This document shows positions 4,544-5,028 of a DNA stretch of 5,028 bases, in pieces (the stretch's first letter is position 1; every line of letters starts with the position of its first letter). The stretch comes from Gulosibacter massiliensis (GTDB taxonomy: Bacteria; Actinomycetota; Actinomycetes; Actinomycetales; Microbacteriaceae). The notes under the pieces were generated by a model that was not told the origin of the DNA, searched no databases, and saw only the letters and a list, made by a program, of their open reading frames with translations. The translations under genes and the position numbers were made by a program. The stretch covers positions 1 through 5,028 of the forward strand of contig CAMDKN010000101.1 of assembly GCA_945901035.1 (NCBI GenBank). The letters run 5' to 3'.

Positions 4544-5028
4544 ATGAGCGAGGTCGAATTTCGCAGCGACGTGGTCGTCCAACTCGTGCGTTCCTCGGCG
4601 AGTGACAGCGACGTCTTGTTCGCGGCCCGCGTCTCGACGCAGGGCGAACAGTCGCTCGACGGGGCGGCGGCGGACGCGACCGATCGCGACAAAGGTCTCA
4701 TCAACTACCTCATGCGCGACCGGCACGGTTCGCCGTTCGAACACAACTCGATGACGTTCTACGTGCAGGCACCGATTTTCGTGTTCCGCGAATTCATGCG
4801 CCACCGCATCGCCTCGTACAACGAAGAGAGCGGCCGTTACCGCGAACTGCGTCCCGTGTTTTATGTCCCCGGACCCGACCGCAACCTCGTTCAGGTCGGC
4901 AAGACCGGCAGTTACGAGTTCACGCCCGGCACCCCCGAACAAACCCAGCTCGTCGACGCCGAGGTTCGTGCCGTCTGTACCGAGGCGTATGCGTCGTACC
5001 AGCGCATGCTCGACGCCGGTGTCGCGCG
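4544..5028 (+). CDS. thyX: Flavin-dependent thymidylate synthase ThyX (3' end outside window)
   Basis: The first 161 residues are visible; the frame runs off the window. ThyX methylates dUMP to dTMP using methylene-tetrahydrofolate, with FAD and NADPH as reductants, as a cytoplasmic homotetramer, and supplies thymidylate for DNA synthesis. The diagnostic ThyX motif RHRIASYNEESGRY is complete at residues 86-99 (R86, H87, R88, S91, E94, S96, R98). Upstream, HGSPFEHNSMTFYV (61-74) and the FVFREFM helix (79-85) are also typical, and GLINYLMRDRHG (51-62) matches the high-GC actinobacterial form. ATG 4544 gives the usual short N-terminus (SEVEFRSDVVVQLV); GGCGGA touches the ATG and is badly spaced as a Shine-Dalgarno. 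The gene follows rrf2 after 9 nt. I am very confident of the identity. Whether the organism also has ThyA cannot be seen here. Confidence 0.97.
   Translation, partial: MSEVEFRSDVVVQLVRSSASDSDVLFAARVSTQGEQSLDGAAADATDRDKGLINYLMRDRHGSPFEHNSMTFYVQAPIFVFREFMRHRIASYNEESGRYRELRPVFYVPGPDRNLVQVGKTGSYEFTPGTPEQTQLVDAEVRAVCTEAYASYQRMLDAGVA

Noticed and set aside
3956..4942. Long open frame on the minus strand opposite rrf2 and thyX (328 codons)
   Set aside because: It lies antisense to two well-recognised proteins, shows no known domain, and is expected from GC-rich codon bias leaving the complementary frame free of stops.
1..5028. Search for tRNA, riboswitch, CRISPR repeats, transposon ends or att-like repeats
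   Set aside because: No cloverleaf, spaced repeat array, terminal inverted repeats or long direct repeats were seen by eye; short GC repeats found are at the level expected by composition.

Overview
The window is GC-rich, tightly packed bacterial chromosome. Codons end mostly in G or C, gaps between genes are mostly under 30 bases, and a thioredoxin/DUF4395 pair is present. The ThyX reads like the high-GC actinobacterial form. I infer an actinobacterium. An Acidimicrobiia-type lineage is possible but unproven. I see no tRNA, rRNA, CRISPR array, insertion sequence or other mobile element.

Layout. (1) Bases 1-2054, plus strand: three near-contiguous genes. They are the C-terminal part of a polysaccharide pyruvyl transferase-like protein, a six-helix membrane protein that looks like an ABC-exporter membrane domain without its ATPase, and a family-2 glycosyltransferase. 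Together they look like the end of a cell-surface or exopolysaccharide cluster. (2) Bases 2032-3904, minus strand: a likely three-gene operon read right to left. It holds a membrane-anchored thioredoxin-like protein (CSPC), a DUF4395 membrane protein (CLGC motif) joined by an ATGA overlap, and a TIGR01777/SDR39U1-type epimerase. The epimerase and the glycosyltransferase converge and overlap by 23 bp. (3) Bases 3905-4048: the only sizeable non-coding stretch (144 bp). It is a divergent control region with a perfect 12-bp palindrome and a small GC hairpin. (4) Bases 4049-5028, plus strand: a cysteine-free Rrf2-family regulator, then thyX (flavin-dependent thymidylate synthase), cut by the window end.

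How they may work together. The glycan genes form one unit. The thioredoxin and DUF4395 proteins plausibly form a membrane thiol-redox module, and the divergent Rrf2 regulator is an obvious candidate to control it. The most notable non-coding pattern is that the thioredoxin, rrf2 and thyX genes each have a TANNNT-like hexamer ending exactly 6 nt before the ATG and no properly spaced Shine-Dalgarno. That is the layout expected of leaderless transcripts. By contrast, the two downstream genes of the minus operon have good Shine-Dalgarno sequences. No clearly new defence or mobile system is visible.
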